Assembly: GCF_047663525.1 (NCBI RefSeq)
Contig: NC_092604.1
Coordinates: 13,317,501 to 13,381,500 of the forward strand
Direction: 5' to 3'
From: Anas platyrhynchos
Taxonomy: Eukaryota; Chordata; Aves; Anseriformes; Anatidae
DNA: 64,000 nucleotides
Shown here: in pieces, positions 1 to 13,280 of the stretch
How positions within the stretch are numbered: position 1 is the first letter of the stretch
How the letters are laid out: the number at the start of each line of letters is the position of its first letter
The notes under the pieces: generated by a model
Seen by the model: only the letters and a program-made list of their open reading frames with translations
What the model was told of the DNA's origin: nothing
Databases searched by the model: none
Translations under genes and position numbers: made by a program

Positions 1-2671
1 CCCGGCTGCCCCTGACCATGCCATGACTGCAGCATGCGTGCAGCCCCGGGAGGCGGCTGCGTGACCGGGTGCCACCGGACAAGAGCCTCAGGCTGGCCCC
101 CAGAGGGCTGCAGGGGCCAAGGACAGAGAGGAGATGACAAGCTGGAGCGGGACCTGGTGCTGGCAACAGGGGCACGAGAGCGAGCTTTCCTAACCAGCAT
201 GTACTTGAGCATTAACGTGAGAAAGAACAGCAAGAAAACAGAGGTAGGGAGCCGCACGTAATCACGGCTTTGTTTAGCTGAGTGTATTTCCTGTGGAGCT
301 TACAAAGCACAACTGTACGCGACTGTGCGGATCTGTTGGTGTCAGCTGCCCTTGTCCCTAAAGAGGTGAATTATAAACCTGATCCCTGCACGGTTGTGGG
401 ACTGTAAGGCTGTGCCTGGCTGCAGACAGGGCTGGGGACCAGCAGTGCAGTGGAGGCGATCCCCACTGGGGCAGCCCAGTGCCCCGACTCGGGGCAGCAC
501 CAGCCGGGGGCAGCTTTTGCTCTGGGCACCCACCTGCTCTGCACCCAGACGGAGCTGCATGGACGTGGCGCTGCCTGGGGAAGGGCAGGGGCCCTTGTGG
601 CCATCCCGGGACAGTCAGAGAGCCGGGGAGGCAGGGGAAGGGCACTCAGCCTGCAGTGATAAAGGAGGGCAGGCTGTTTTGGGCACTGCTGCTGGGCTAA
701 CAGAGCGGCCCCCGAGCACACACGGTGCTCACAAGGGTGCGTGCACACACCACGCGGTGATTAATAGAGAAAATGGAAATCTGAGATTTGAAGGTCTGCG
801 AGCAATTGTTTTCCTCAGCAGAACTGAACGCTGCCTGCCTTAAAACACAGCCTGGGTCATACACGTGCCGTGCCTCTCACAGGTACCTCACAGGTGCAGA
901 AACACTCCCGGAGATGGGGGCGCAGAGTGGGGGGACCAATGCTCTCGGCACAGCCCCGCGCTCCCTGCCCATGCTCCCAGTGCCGCCAGCCTTGCGGCAG
1001 GGCTGGCGCCGGCTGCTCGGAGCGCTGCGCTGTGACCCACTTTCCTGCAGTATTTCTGCATAGCGACAGAGGTCCTAGCAGGACAAGCAGAACTTCGCAG
1101 CTCGCAGGATTCTCCATTTCCTATTGCTCCACTGGAAGAATGCGTTTGGCATTCCCACACGCGCACACCGCACGGTGACACACACGCACATGTAAAACGC
1201 ACAAACCCCAGGAGGGGAGGAATGGGAACAACAACGAGGCTCCCCCCTCATCTGCAGGAATTCTCCCGAAGGAGTTCCAGGGCCGTGGGAGCTCCTCCAG
1301 GAATGGCCGAGGGACCCTCGGTGGCTGCCGGAAGGCGCCCGGCTGCTGCGTCCCGGCTGAGGCTCCGCTAAGGGCTTGGCCCCTTCCCTGCAGCCGGTTC
1401 CAGCAGCGCGGTAACCCCGACTCAGCCCTGCGTGCCCACCCCAGCCAGAGCCCAGGCTAACGCACTGAGCTGCCCACCGATCACCTAGCCAAAGCTTTGA
1501 CAACGTGAGGAAATTCGTTCTCCCTTCCTAAGCCTGGCCCAGCACACCTCCTGCCTGCCCCGTTTCCTACCCAGCCAGTCCCTGCAGAACGGCTCTGCAG
1601 CCACTGCAGATGCACGCGGAGTTCTGACAGCACCTCCAGCCTTTTTTTTTATATATACATATCTATAGGTGAAGCATCTGTATGTCCCCTGTTCTGAAAT
1701 TTTGTGCTGGAACTCTAACGAGCCAAAAACCTCTTCAATGGGAAATGTCACAAGCAGAGGATTATGACTTCAGCTACAGAATAAGCAGCAGGAGCAGATG
1801 GAACTCTTCAGAAACAATGATTCCATTTTCATGCAAATTTCCTTAGTAGTTAAAAAAAGACGAAGAAGAAAAAAACCACCAAGATATCAGAATGGCTTCT
1901 AAATGGAAGGTTTTTGAATGATGCAAAAAGCAAAGGGCTGGTAGCTCGCCATGATCCCGAGCATTTCTGCAGCAGCTAGAAAAAAAAAATAACAACAAAC
2001 GTGACAAACTAAAAACAGATTCTGCACCTCCTCAGAGCCGTGATAAGAGAAATGGAAAATAGAGAGAAAGTATATTTCAGTTTTTATGATTTCCAACATC
2101 ATCATACGCTCTGATAATGCACACTTCAGAGCTAATTCTCCTGCTCTTTAAGAGCACAGACTTCATTCATGAAGCAGCATGACAAAAATTCTTTATCCAC
2201 TTGATGACTACAGAAGGTGACAGCCACCGAGAAAAAGACAGCCACAGGGACACTGTCAGAGTGCTAACCTGCAGCGCTCCTCTCTTTGAGCACAAGTGCT
2301 CCCCTGATTACAGGAATACAGACATGCATTTTTCATAGCTGAAATGTGGAAACTGAGCCAATTCTTTTGTTATTAATACTGGCAGCATACCCTAAAAAAC
2401 AAATACACGCACACTTAGCAGAACCCGTTCCTGGCTCTTCCACTGACTCGTTATTTAGTTTTGGTCTTTTTCCTTTATATTTTCCTCTTGTTTACTTCTC
2501 AAGTGAGCAGACTCGAGCTACTCCCTGACTCTCAGACACGAGAACTGACTGCACAGCACCCAGTGCAGCGGCATGGTCCCGCGGTCTGTGCACAGAACAC
2601 ATTTTAATGGCAGTGCTTCGGATGGCTGATGTAATTCCCCTTGTGAAGGCTGCTTCTCTCCTAACTGAGGT

Positions 2672-2701
2672 TTTAAAGGAGAGAGGAAACTCTCCTTTAA
2701 A
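2672..2701. repeat. perfect 12-bp inverted repeat, 6-base loop
   Basis: The left arm TTTAAAGGAGAG at 2,672-2,683 is exactly complementary to the right arm at 2,690-2,701, separated by AGGAAA. It could form a short DNA or RNA hairpin on either strand. The stem is too short for a microRNA precursor, and no function is known to me. Confidence 0.85.
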
Positions 2702-5529
2702 TACACGCATGCACGGAGAGGCAAGAAGGAAACCCAGGGCTCTGTGTTGGGGATGCACCGGGACAAGCCCCGCGGCCCCGCACAGCGCCCAGATTCCAGC
2801 AGTGGCAGCCCCAGCAGCCTGCCCTGCCAGCTGCCAGCCATTTCTCCAGTTTTCAGCCCCAAACCCGAGGCCTTCCTGGTGTGGGTTTCACCTAGGCTGC
2901 TCCTAGGGCTCTGTAGTGAGTCTTCATCAATTTCTATCAGTTTTAGCAAACAATTGCTATCTCCCTCAGTTTCATGCTGACGTTTTTATTTTTTTCCCTC
3001 CTTTTTCATGCACAAGAGGTATCAAGATAGTCCTAAATATGACTGTTAGCAGGACTAGAGGCCTCTGACCGTGTGGTCAATACCAAGAGTACTTCTGCTT
3101 TAATCCCGCTCTACCCACGCTTCTGCCTTTCATCATGCCACTGGCTGAATCTTTCCCCTTTGAATTCGCTCTCCAATCAATCTATTCCCTTCCTCATTGA
3201 TGCAGACGGATGTAAGTATTGACAGCTACCAGAAGGACCGAGCACACACAAATAACTCATAAAATGGGCTCAGCAAGGTTTCTTTCCAAGCTTTTGCCCG
3301 CTTGCTTCTTAGCAGACGGATGAACGAGTAGAAACATTTTCCTCGGTTAATCCCTCTTTGACCCAAATTAACTTTTGTCCAAACTATTTTCTTAGATAGT
3401 TTGATTTACAGTCGTGCCTGACTGAATGAGACCATGGACACGTTTCGATGACCCCAGAATAGGAACAGAGGTGGAGAGGGGTCAGAAGGTTTGATCTGAT
3501 CAAACTTACAGAAGAATTCCTCCTTCCCCCATTTTGTCACAGCCTTTCTCCAGGACTGGACGTGCCAAAAAGCCTCGCAAACACCAGGGGGAAGCACAAG
3601 GAGCCCCTGCGCTGCCTTTCTGTTGGTGGCTCAGATCTCCTCTGTGCTCTTTTTGACTCGGGTAAATTTTCTGCACAGAACATACCCCGAAGTTGACTAC
3701 AGCATTTTAACGTGGTCTAAGGGTTGAAAACTGGGTCAACCCCCAGCTCCTCCTCCCAGCCCCGATGTCGGTGACAGGGTCCTTCAGGCCCTGCTCCTGC
3801 CGCCAGGAGCAGCGTGTCAGGACGCCCTCGGATGCGGTGCCCTTCCCTGGAGAGCTTTTCCTCCACGACCGCTCCAGCAGCAGCTTCCCCCTGGGGAGTG
3901 ATGTTTTCCATAAATTCAGTGAAACACGGTTCTAATTCTGTAATCACGATGTATATCCAATGAACAGGATCTCGTGTTTTGATAATGAGAGCAATATAAT
4001 TAGGGCAAGCCTCAAAATATTCAAGCAACTTAACCAGGTGGAGATCACCTCTGATATGGGAGACACAAAGGGGTATCTGGAGACTGGGATGCGGTTCCAT
4101 TTACACACAGTGCCGAAGCACTTTCTTTTTCTAGACCCTAACATTTCATGTTTGGGGTCTTTTATGTCATTGCTACAATATTTCATGAAAAGATTTCACT
4201 ATTTGGACACCACACGAGGCCTGGGAAGTACAGTGTCCATGCACAGCAGGCTGTCAAAGCTCCTAGCGTGCAGCAGCCATTTGGGTGGCTTGCAAAGTCC
4301 GTACTACCCTCAAAGACACTCCTGCGGTCTCATTTTTAACTTTTCATAAATAGGTTCAAAGACACTGCCTTCTTTTCAGCCTGTGTGACCCACAGCTGAC
4401 CACTCGGGCGCCCATGCAGCTCTTAGCAGCAGGACGGAGGAGTGGCAAAGTGCCTCAGCAAGTGAGAGAGAATGGCTGGAGACAGAGGGGAAGCTGTCTG
4501 GGAACCGGAGAAGTTACCAGAATGATTTTTGTGGGCAGAACGGACAGCAGATAGCAGCTATCGCCTTCACACTCAGGAACAAGAGGTGGGAGCCTCTTCA
4601 CCCCCATCAGTGGCAGCTGCACAGCGCTGATAGGAGCGGGGGTCACGGCTGGAGCTCCGTCCTGGCCTTTTTTTTTTCAGTTTGCCTCCTGCTCGATGAC
4701 TGCCATGTAACTGTCATTTGTTTTTTCATCTCATTTCCCATTTGTGCATCTACCCAGCCCTCGAGGGGGATTCGGAGGGAACTGACAGAGGAATGCTGAC
4801 AGGGACCTCTCGCCACCCACACCCCTGTCGCGGGAGGGACCCCTGATGCTGGCATCGCGACACGACCCAAAACGCTCCCCAGACCCCCGTGCTGGGGTCC
4901 CCACAGGGCACAGACCGTGTTCCCGTGGCAGCTCCCTTGGGGTGGGCGTTTTAATAAAATGCCGGGGTGTGAGGTGAGGGGAGCTGCCCGCAGCCACCTG
5001 CCCTCCAGCAGCTCACACGCGGCCCCGCGGGGCCTGGGGGCTGCCAAAGCCCCGAGGGGAGCCCCCAGCCCTGCGGGAGCCCTGCCCGGACCCCGACCCT
5101 GCGAGGCGCAGCACCGAGGCAGGGAGCCGGCCCCGGGGTGCCGGGGAATCGAACCGGGGGGGGGCATTTAGCGCTCCTGGGGCGGCCTCCCCCGTGGTGC
5201 GGCACCCCCCGGGCGGGGGCACGGCCCCGCCACCGCCGCTCTGAGGGGGAGCCCGGCGGGACGGGGAGCGCGGGGCCCGGCGGGGCCCTCATTCCCAGGC
5301 CGGAGGGGCCCGGGGCACGGCTGGGGGCGGCCGGGGGGCGAAGCCCGAACCCCCGCGGGTCCCCCCGGGGGGCTGGGGGCCGCACGGGGCCGGCTGGGGG
5401 GCTCCGATTCCGCGGAGGGAGGGGGAGGCGGGGACGGCGCTGCCGGAGCCCCGGGGGCGCCCCCAGCCCCCCGCCGCCATCCCCCCCCCCCCCTTCCCCG
5501 CCGCCCAGACACCCAAACAGCGCCGCGCC

Positions 5530-5690
5530 GGGCGGGGCGGGGCGGGGCGGGGCGGGGCGGGGCTGGGGGAGGCCCCGCCCCGTCTGCGGCCCCGGCCAAT
5601 GGGCGCGGGCTCAGGGCGCGCGTGACGGCGGCGTTGCTGTCCGTCAGCGGGCGCTATAAGGGCCCGGCGGGGAGGCGCGCGCGGGGCTGC
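5530..5690 (+). promoter_or_regulatory. rightward core promoter (GC boxes, CCAAT, CRE half-site, TATA)
   Basis: In order on the plus strand there is a run of GGGGC boxes (5,530-5,563), a CCAAT box at 5,596-5,600, a TGACG half-site at 5,623-5,627 and a TATAAG box at 5,655-5,660. The expected start site is about 5,685. A TATA box within a CpG island with this spacing is a well-formed RNA polymerase II promoter. It points toward the miR-181 hairpins 14 kb downstream, against the direction of NR6A1. That it drives the miRNA host transcript is inference from position and strand. Confidence 0.6.
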
Positions 5691-5978
5691 GGGGCGCCGG
5701 GAGCCGAGCGGGGACGCGCCCGGCCCCGCTGCTCTGCGTGCGCGCTCCCGCGGCGCTGACAAACCCCGGGCGCGGCACCGACACCGGCGCTGCCGGCGGC
5801 GCGCGCGCGCGCGCGCGGCCGGGCCCCCGCTCCGCTCCCGGCTGGGCGGCGGCGGCGGCGGGGGGGGAGCGGAGCGGAGCGGGACGCGGCGCCTCCCGGG
5901 CGCGGGGCCGGGACAAAGCCCGCGGGGCCCCGCCGCGCCCCCAGCAGCGCCCCCAGCAGCGCGGGACGGCGCCGCCAG
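5685..5978 (+). ncRNA. MIR181A2HG: candidate exon 1 of miR-181a-2/b-2 host transcript
   Basis: The exon is bounded on the left by the predicted start site 30 bases after the TATA box and on the right by the strong donor CAG|GTAAGG (intron begins 5,979). Human MIR181A2HG is a spliced noncoding transcript that begins upstream of mir-181a-2, antisense to NR6A1, and this arrangement reproduces it. The ATG at 5,738 opens a frame crossing the donor, but its Arg/Gly/Ala/Pro-rich product matches nothing known and it is probably untranslated. Bases 5,799-5,817 are a pure alternating GC tract. Later exons could not be located, and the symbol is assigned only by synteny. Confidence 0.5.
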
Positions 5979-7430
5979 GTAAGGGCCGGCACCGGCACCG
6001 GCGCGGGGCCGCTCGGCGGGGCGCGGCCCGGGACGCGGAGCCCGTCCCGGCGGGAGGCTGCCCGCCGGTGCCGTTCCCGCACGTGCTCCTTTGTTCTCGG
6101 CGAAGGAGCTGCCCGCGGCCGGGCGGCCACAAAGGTCCCCGGCGCCGCCGGGCAGCGCGGCCGGGCCGGGGGGAGCCGAGGGGCCGGGGGAATTGGGGGG
6201 GGGGGGGGGAGGAGGGACCCGGTCCCGGCCCCACCGGGAGGCGGCGGCGGCGGCGGGGGGCGGCGGCGGGCGGGGACAAAGGCGGCGGCCCCGCGGGGAG
6301 CGCAGGGCAGGGCAGGGCGCCCGCCGACACCGGCTTTGTGCGCGCCGCCGGCACGGGCAGCAACAGTTGGGGCGGGGGGCACGGCCCGGCACGGCTCGGG
6401 GGGGCCCGGTACAGCCCCGGGGGCCGCCCCGTCCCTCGGCTGCCCGCAGCACCGGGGGCTCCGCGGGGGCTGTGCGGGAGGCTCGGGGCCGCCAAACTTT
6501 TCCCGGCGGGTCCGGGGCCGTGCGGCGGGCGGAGAAAGTTGCCGAGCGGGCGCCTCGCCCCGCTGCTCGCGGCCGGGAACCGGGGGGCGGCGGGGCCCGA
6601 AGTTGCAGCCGGGAGCGGCGTCAAAACGCCTTAAACCCCCCCCCTGCTCCCTGCAGCCCCCCGGCTCGGGAAGCGGCGGAGGCTCCGTGCCGAGCAGGGG
6701 CTGTCGGAGGGAGCCCATTCATATCTCTGACTACCTGGATTTGAATAGAAACCAGACAGCAATTCTTTGCTGCCAGCCACTATTCGCCCCGCCGGACAAT
6801 AGAGATTTGTTAGCACACAGGCACAAGCCGGGGGACACAAAGCTGAAGGCAGCGGTGCCGGGGGGCTGCAGTGCACAGGAAATTACGGCTTTTGATGCAC
6901 TATTGGCAGGTCTGGCGTTCCGGAGAGGCAACACGGCCGTGCCATGTTTAAGAGCTCCTTCCTGCCATTTTTAACCACCTCGAATGTCATAAAAGCTTTG
7001 TGGTCACGGCCCATCAAATCACCAGTCCGTCCGGTTACTTTGCAGCGCCGGTGCTGCCCCGTGGGCTGGCAGGCAGGAGCGTGGCCGAGCTGGAGGTCTG
7101 AATTCACGGGGGGGGGGGGGAAGGAATTTTGATGACTGAAAGCCTCGGTGTTTATAAACAGCGCAGATCCGTTACCCAGACAGCTGATGTCTAGCCTGAG
7201 ATGTGCTGCCTCATGTTAATGGCAGCTGGAAGGGGCTGGAGCTGGAGTGCTGGCTCCGTCCTAAAGGTACAGCAAGTTCACCGCATGCCTCACCCCGTCA
7301 GGCGTGTAGGAGGATGCTGTTCAGTCGGGTCAGCCTGGCAAATACCACAATAAATAAGAAAAACAAAATACTTAGTGTCTCGTACTTCCTATTTCCCCTA
7401 CTCCCCCCACCCCCCAGTCTTCCAGACTTT

Positions 7431-7448
7431 AAAAAAAAAAAAAAAAAA
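7431..7448 (+). repeat. A18 homopolymer
   Basis: There are eighteen consecutive A residues, preceded by a C-rich pyrimidine tract (about 7,395-7,418). I see no flanking target-site duplication or retrocopy, so this is a simple-sequence tract. Confidence 0.9.
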
Positions 7449-10400
7449 GAACTCCTCAGAGACTGGGCTTTAATCCTCTGACTGGAGCCAATGAGCAGAA
7501 ATTATAAAGATTAGAAAGCCAACCAGCAGGTCCTATTAGATGAGGAGCCTGCCCCTAACTGTACGCCGAGGGGGGAGGTAGGTTCAGCCCTTACCGGGAG
7601 GCTGGGGCTGCTCCTCCTCAGCTTCCATAAATCTTCGTACCCATGAACATCACCCAACACCCATTCCAACTGGATGTTACGGCTTTCCACCTTCTCAGGC
7701 ATACAGATGCAGTTCTCAGTCCCAGTATTTAAGAGGAGCCAGCAGATCTCTGCCTGTACGGCCATGAGCACAGCAGAAATCCCTTAGCTCTCTCCTTCGC
7801 CCAGGGAAGAGGCCGAACAGAACTGTAATAAATCGCGGCGGGGAGATGTACGCCTCTGCTCCGAGCTGCGCCATCACCAGATAGAGAAAATGGGCTCTGC
7901 TCTTTGCTGCTCTTAAGCGTGCTTTACCAATGCAATCCTTGGGACCGCAGCAAGACAGGGAAGGGTGCTGAAGCAAGGGAAGCAAGGCCCTGTTCCATGG
8001 CACCTGGGGGAGCTGGGTGGGGACCCCTGGCCACGCTGATGCGCCCTGCGTCAGCCCAGCAGGCAAACAAGGATGTGCCTCCGGTGCTCCTTCTGGCAAT
8101 ATAGGGGAACAAAAAGTCTGGATGGCTGAAATACTACACAACTTCTGAAAAATGTGAAGTCCTCTTACTGTAATGCTAGTAAAATTGCGGTAAAATATCC
8201 CTGTATGTGCAGGGCCAGCTCGTAGCACCTTGAGCTGCTGTTTCAGGACATTAGAAATACAAATAGGAATGTAAATACTTTGCACAGGACTCAGTTCTGT
8301 CTGCATAATTATACAATTTCCTTGAATTCTCTTCCTGATGCAGTACAATGGCTTGGGTGTTTTACTTCTCAGTTAAACTTGGGTGATAAGAATCAGGGTA
8401 GATTACAATGAAGCTATTTTAATTTTCTTCGTCGTGGTACTTACAAACCCAGAAAGACCTATCAAAAAGAAGCCTCTGACTGAAAACAGCCCAGATGATT
8501 TCTATTCTAAGTTAAGGATATGGATACATCTACCAACAAAGCACGTTTAGATTAAATACCATCGTATTCTTAAATTATAGTAACCTTTCCATTGCCTCTG
8601 TGACTGCTAATACTGGTTATTCATCAGTAGGCTGATTTTAAAACATTCAGAAAAAAAAAAAGTTAAAGTCTCTTGAATTGCTTCCTAAAAAGAAAATAAG
8701 CTTAAAGTTCTGTTCTGCCCTGGCAATTAGGTGTCTCAGTTTGAATACCTGTTGGGCATTTCACTTGGAGTGGAAACCATACTGTTAGAGGTTGGCAGAA
8801 AACGTTCCTGCCTAATCAAAACAGGCATAAAAAGAAGGTCCAGGCATGCCCTCCTGGCTGTGAGCATCTGTAAACTCATCTGGGACATCAGAATAATCCC
8901 TGACACGCACATAAAGAAAGGTTGCTGAGAGCTGTTGAAGATCTTGTTTGGTCAGGTTGTTCTCAGCTACACACGAGTACGGGGAAACTGAAAAGTCAGT
9001 GCTCCCAACTCCACTTACAGCTATTCCACTATAAAGTTTATGAAGACTCAAAAAAAAAAAAAAGAAGAAACCTTTTAACTACTAACAGGCTTTGAAGTTG
9101 CAGCAGTTGCAAAATACCCAAGTGTATATAATCTGAGGATTTATTAATATATAATACTGCATTACAGGGTTAGCTGCCAATAAAAATGTACCAGGTATGC
9201 CCAAATTTAGCAATATACTTGGCAATTTAACGAACGTGGAATCTTAAGAATTTCATTTTATCTCAGTAATAGCCAGCAGATGCTACCATCGTTTCAGGCC
9301 CATACTATTGATTAATGTCCCGCAAGATTCAAACAAAAAACGCGGAAGACAACAATCAGGTATTTTTATATTACAGATGAAATAAAGGCATCCTTTCCCC
9401 ATAAGCAGCAGCACTGACGTGTAGATTAGTAAAAGCACTTTTTAAACAGACTTCAATCACTCTTAGTTTCCCTGTAGTGCATGGAAAGTTTGGACCATCA
9501 GCAGCTGCCCCGACCCCATAACGCAAGGAGGGACCTTAGTACCATCACCACGAGTTTTCAGTCTCAGCTCTCTTACATCAATTTGGTTTTGCAACAGCAA
9601 ATGACTCAGATCTGTGGTCAACTCGTGTTCTACACACAAACTCCCGGCTGTCTGAGATGAGATGCCAAAATGCATTTGAGGACAGGAGTAGTTTGGGGAC
9701 GGGTTGTTGAAATGAAAGGGCCTGGAGCTGCCCGCGGTGCACCCGCACACCTCCCCAGAGGGTGCTGCCGTCAGCACAAGGCACCCCTGCCCTGAGCAGC
9801 AGCAGGCATCGTCTGTGCTTCCTGCCACAGCTCCAGCACGAAGCACGTTGGGAGCAACGCCGTCATCTGCCAGGTGCAGGCCCCTGACACAGCTAGTGAC
9901 ATGCAGCAAACCACAGGTCATCAATACAAAACCTTCTGTGGTGTATTTACCGATTCTTAGTTGGTTACCTAAAGGAACTTAACATTTTCTTGGAACATAC
10001 CTTGCCATGCCCACTTAAGGCTTTATTACTTAGATTCTCTGGGCTTACTGGCGGGCCATACATTTATCAGCACACATCTCTCTGTTCTCACACGTAGGAA
10101 GCCTGTAAGTGTGGCATTGTCTGCAGCAGGCCCTAAAGTCAGATCTCATGAACAAAAAGGCCAACGGGGCAGCCCAGTCCCAGACACGGTGCCCCAGCGG
10201 TCACAGACAGCGGGGTGAGGTGTTGGGAAGGGCTGTGCTCAGGCTGCTGGCGGTGGAGCCCCACGTTCAGATTTTTAAGATACCAACCTGGTTGCAGATA
10301 AGGCTCGCAGTACAAGGATAGATTCCAGGTATAAAAGAATGCGTTCAGGTTTGCCATATATTTTTTTCTGCTGAAGATTTAAATATCATGTGGCTTTAGC

Positions 10401-13220
10401 TTTCTTTCTGTTCACTGAATATCAAGGTCAATTAGGAATGATGTCTGGCTAGTACTCTCAGAGCAGATTAGACAGTTGCATCAAAAACTAGGACCATGTA
10501 TAGGTCATCTGTTACTGTGACCTAGATTTCTGAGAATCTGTTCAATTTGTTTTATTGAAAATGTAGTACTGTCTCAGTTCTGTTTCTCATAGTAAACCTT
10601 CCTATAAGAGCAGAAAATAGCTTTATTAGATACTTACAGACATTGCTTACTACTTCTGCTAATACACAAAGAAAATCAAATCCGTGCAGCAGACCTGTGT
10701 CTGTCATCCATTTAATTTTAAAATAACTTAAGGTTCTGAACGGCTTATGCCTTATAATCTAAAGCATTTGGTCCACATGCCAAATACTAAGCAAGCTGAA
10801 ATACATAATAGCTTAGCTTCAGCTTTGTTTGCCCTACTTAATAATTTTTTCCTTCAGTACCCAGCGGATAGACGCAGTGTTTCAGCATTACACTCTGAAA
10901 ATGAAGAACATGCTGAAGTATTTGAGTCGAGCGAGGCTGTTCCAGCTGTATCATCTCTCTGAGCGGTGGTTTGAGTCGCTCAGCCTGAGAACAGAAGCAG
11001 CCTTCCCCCCAGAAACCTGCAGTTCCGTGTTCGAGCACGAGGGTCTCGCTGTCTGAGTTTTGATACCCTTGCAGTACGTCCACCTATGCTCTGTGCTGTC
11101 ATTTGGAACCCCCGAGTGTTCCAAACAGCAATCTGCCTTTATGACAGGTTTCCTCTCTTCTCACAGCCCTTAATTGTCCCAGTTAGAAGGCAATTACTGA
11201 AACACAGATATGCAAACACACCTGGTTGTCAGTGAAAGTACATGGAAGAGGGACAGAAAGAAGGTATATTTTAAAGTATTAGAAACTATTTTCTAAATAC
11301 CAATGAATTGAGTGTAAAAGGGAAACTAAAAATAACGCTGCGATTGTTGAATCCCCAACTCAAAGAGCAGTACACTAAACAAATTCCAGAACCATCATCT
11401 GCAGTCTGTGGCTCATTACTGTGCTTTGGTAACTGTGCCACGAAACAGTTCTGTTCTTATCACACCCCAGGAGAAAGGTAGGTAATAGAATTAAACAACT
11501 ATAGAAAAGAGCACGGAAAAATAAAACAAAGCCAGCAGATTAAGACTCATGGATTAAAACCGCCAGCATGTTACTCCTTCATAAATTGTGCTCCGTAAAT
11601 CCACTCCAGTCTTTCCAAAATTCTGAAGTTGGTTCTACCGAGTCATCTGAATTTTATGCTACTTCCATATTCAAACTTTTATGTGCATCTCAGCACACTG
11701 GGACCAATTTATTTTATAGGGAAGATAAAAACGAGTAGTACTTGGGTGACGTTATCCCAAGATCATTCTTCTAAATGAAGATGAGTACATTTTCTCCTTT
11801 GTGTTTCACAGAATGGCTACGTTTAAATAGGTTAAGTCTACAATTCTGAAAAGAACGGCCGAGTCCTGCTCACCTGGATGGCATACCCATCATCATCTGA
11901 TACTTAAAGCACACAAAAGCAAAGAAATTAAATACCTGAGGGGGGCAAGTCTTCCTTCCAGCAGGATACGTGCCAGGTCACCAGATGTAAGGGAGTGTCT
12001 TCCCACCCACCCCCAAATTATACTCAGTTGTTCTACAAGAGCCTTTGAAGAGGCTTCTATTTTAAATGTTAACACCTGCAGCACAGTTACAAAGGCACGG
12101 CTGGTCTGTAGCTGAGCAGCACACCCAAGCAGTGGAGGAAGAGCATCGTGGACAGCGGGTGGCTGGCTGACCGCACCGCTGCTTTAGGCATCGTCTCCAG
12201 TTCCAGCGTCAGCTGAAGGAGATGCTGGAACAGGAGCAGTAAACTAGTGCCAAATTGCAAGAACCAGGCAGGTGAGGGTCATTTACAGATTGTAAAGAGG
12301 CTCAGTTATGAAGTTCCTAAGCCTTCAATGACTGTGAAGCCATGCATGGTCCCGCAGCGTGGCACCCAGGGCTGGGCACACCAAAGCAACGAATGCCCAG
12401 GGCCGCTGCGGCTGTCTGCTGTACCCAGCTCAGGGCAAGAACAAAGGCACTGGCTTTTACAGTTGTCAACGTGTGTTTTAGATGTTTCCTTTTCTTTTTC
12501 CTCTCGTGTGGCAGTGTAGAAGTGAGAAATGGACACTAAAGCAGTGTAAAGCAGTAAAGACACTACAGAAAGGAATCCTTGGTCTCAAACTGCACCCTGC
12601 AGCAGTTCTCCATCTTTTCTTTCTTTCTGAGAACTGAACTGAAAGGGCCCACAATCCCTGCAGGCAGAGGTTCTTAGGGAAGAGAAGTATTATTGGCCAA
12701 TAACTGACCAGCAGTCAGGCACGCTACCAGGATTTGCATCTTTCAAAACAGCAAGTCTGAGTGGAACTGCATCCTGGATCCCAGACGGGCTAGTCTGAAT
12801 CAAGGGAAAAATCCATTTGCTTCCTTCACCCATCAGCTTTTCTAGCAGTAACAGTGTACCCAACGTAAGAGTACTTCAGAATCTTCTCTAAAAACAGAAA
12901 ATCAAGTTAGAGATCTCAACGGTACATACCATGCTGTAGTAGTACAATACCTCGTTAGATAAGAGAAGGCTGTCCTTGCGTGAGGCATCCGGTGGCTGAA
13001 GTTCCCTAGAGTCAATGCTGTGGCTGCACGCTGTAGCTTAGATCATTCATAAACGAGCTTGAAATAATTTTGTATGGAAACCTGGACAAGGAGCAGTGAA
13101 ACTGAGGAAGTTCATTCACTGTGAGTTAGAGCAGGCACAGGATCTGGTAACGGTGGTTTTATTTCCTGACGGCATGAGGAGCACTGCACTGGAACCTCAT
13201 GGTACCTGCTGAGGCTAAAC

Positions 13221-13280
13221 TAAAGCACAACTGGGAATTAACCTAAACCGGGATGCTTAACCTAAAGCATAACTGGGAAT
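13221..13280. repeat. two-copy imperfect repeat, 42-bp period
   Basis: An 18-base block at 13,221-13,238 recurs at 13,263-13,280 with one C/T difference. The bases between the copies also contain related AACCTAAA motifs. It is a short local duplication in intronic sequence. Confidence 0.7.

Larger units (their letters stand above)
4980..6720. promoter_or_regulatory. CpG island inside NR6A1 intron 1
   Basis: This is about 1.7 kb of extremely GC- and CpG-rich DNA in an otherwise moderate-GC intron. It contains consecutive GGGGC units at about 5,530-5,563 (SP1/KLF-type GC boxes, also potential G-quadruplex), long G or C homopolymers, and a rightward core promoter near 5.6 kb. The long overlapping frames inside it on both strands resemble no protein I know and are what GC-rich DNA yields by chance. 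Position and orientation fit the start of the miR-181a-2/b-2 host transcript. Confidence 0.85.

Noticed and set aside
3490..3506. 8-bp inverted repeat around GATCTGATC
   Set aside because: The arms are short and separated by one base, which is well within chance expectation for 64 kb.
5289..6624. Very long overlapping open frames on both strands (up to 387 codons)
   Set aside because: They lie in a CpG island poor in stop codons. The products are Arg/Pro/Gly/Ala-rich with no domain, and several frames are open at once.
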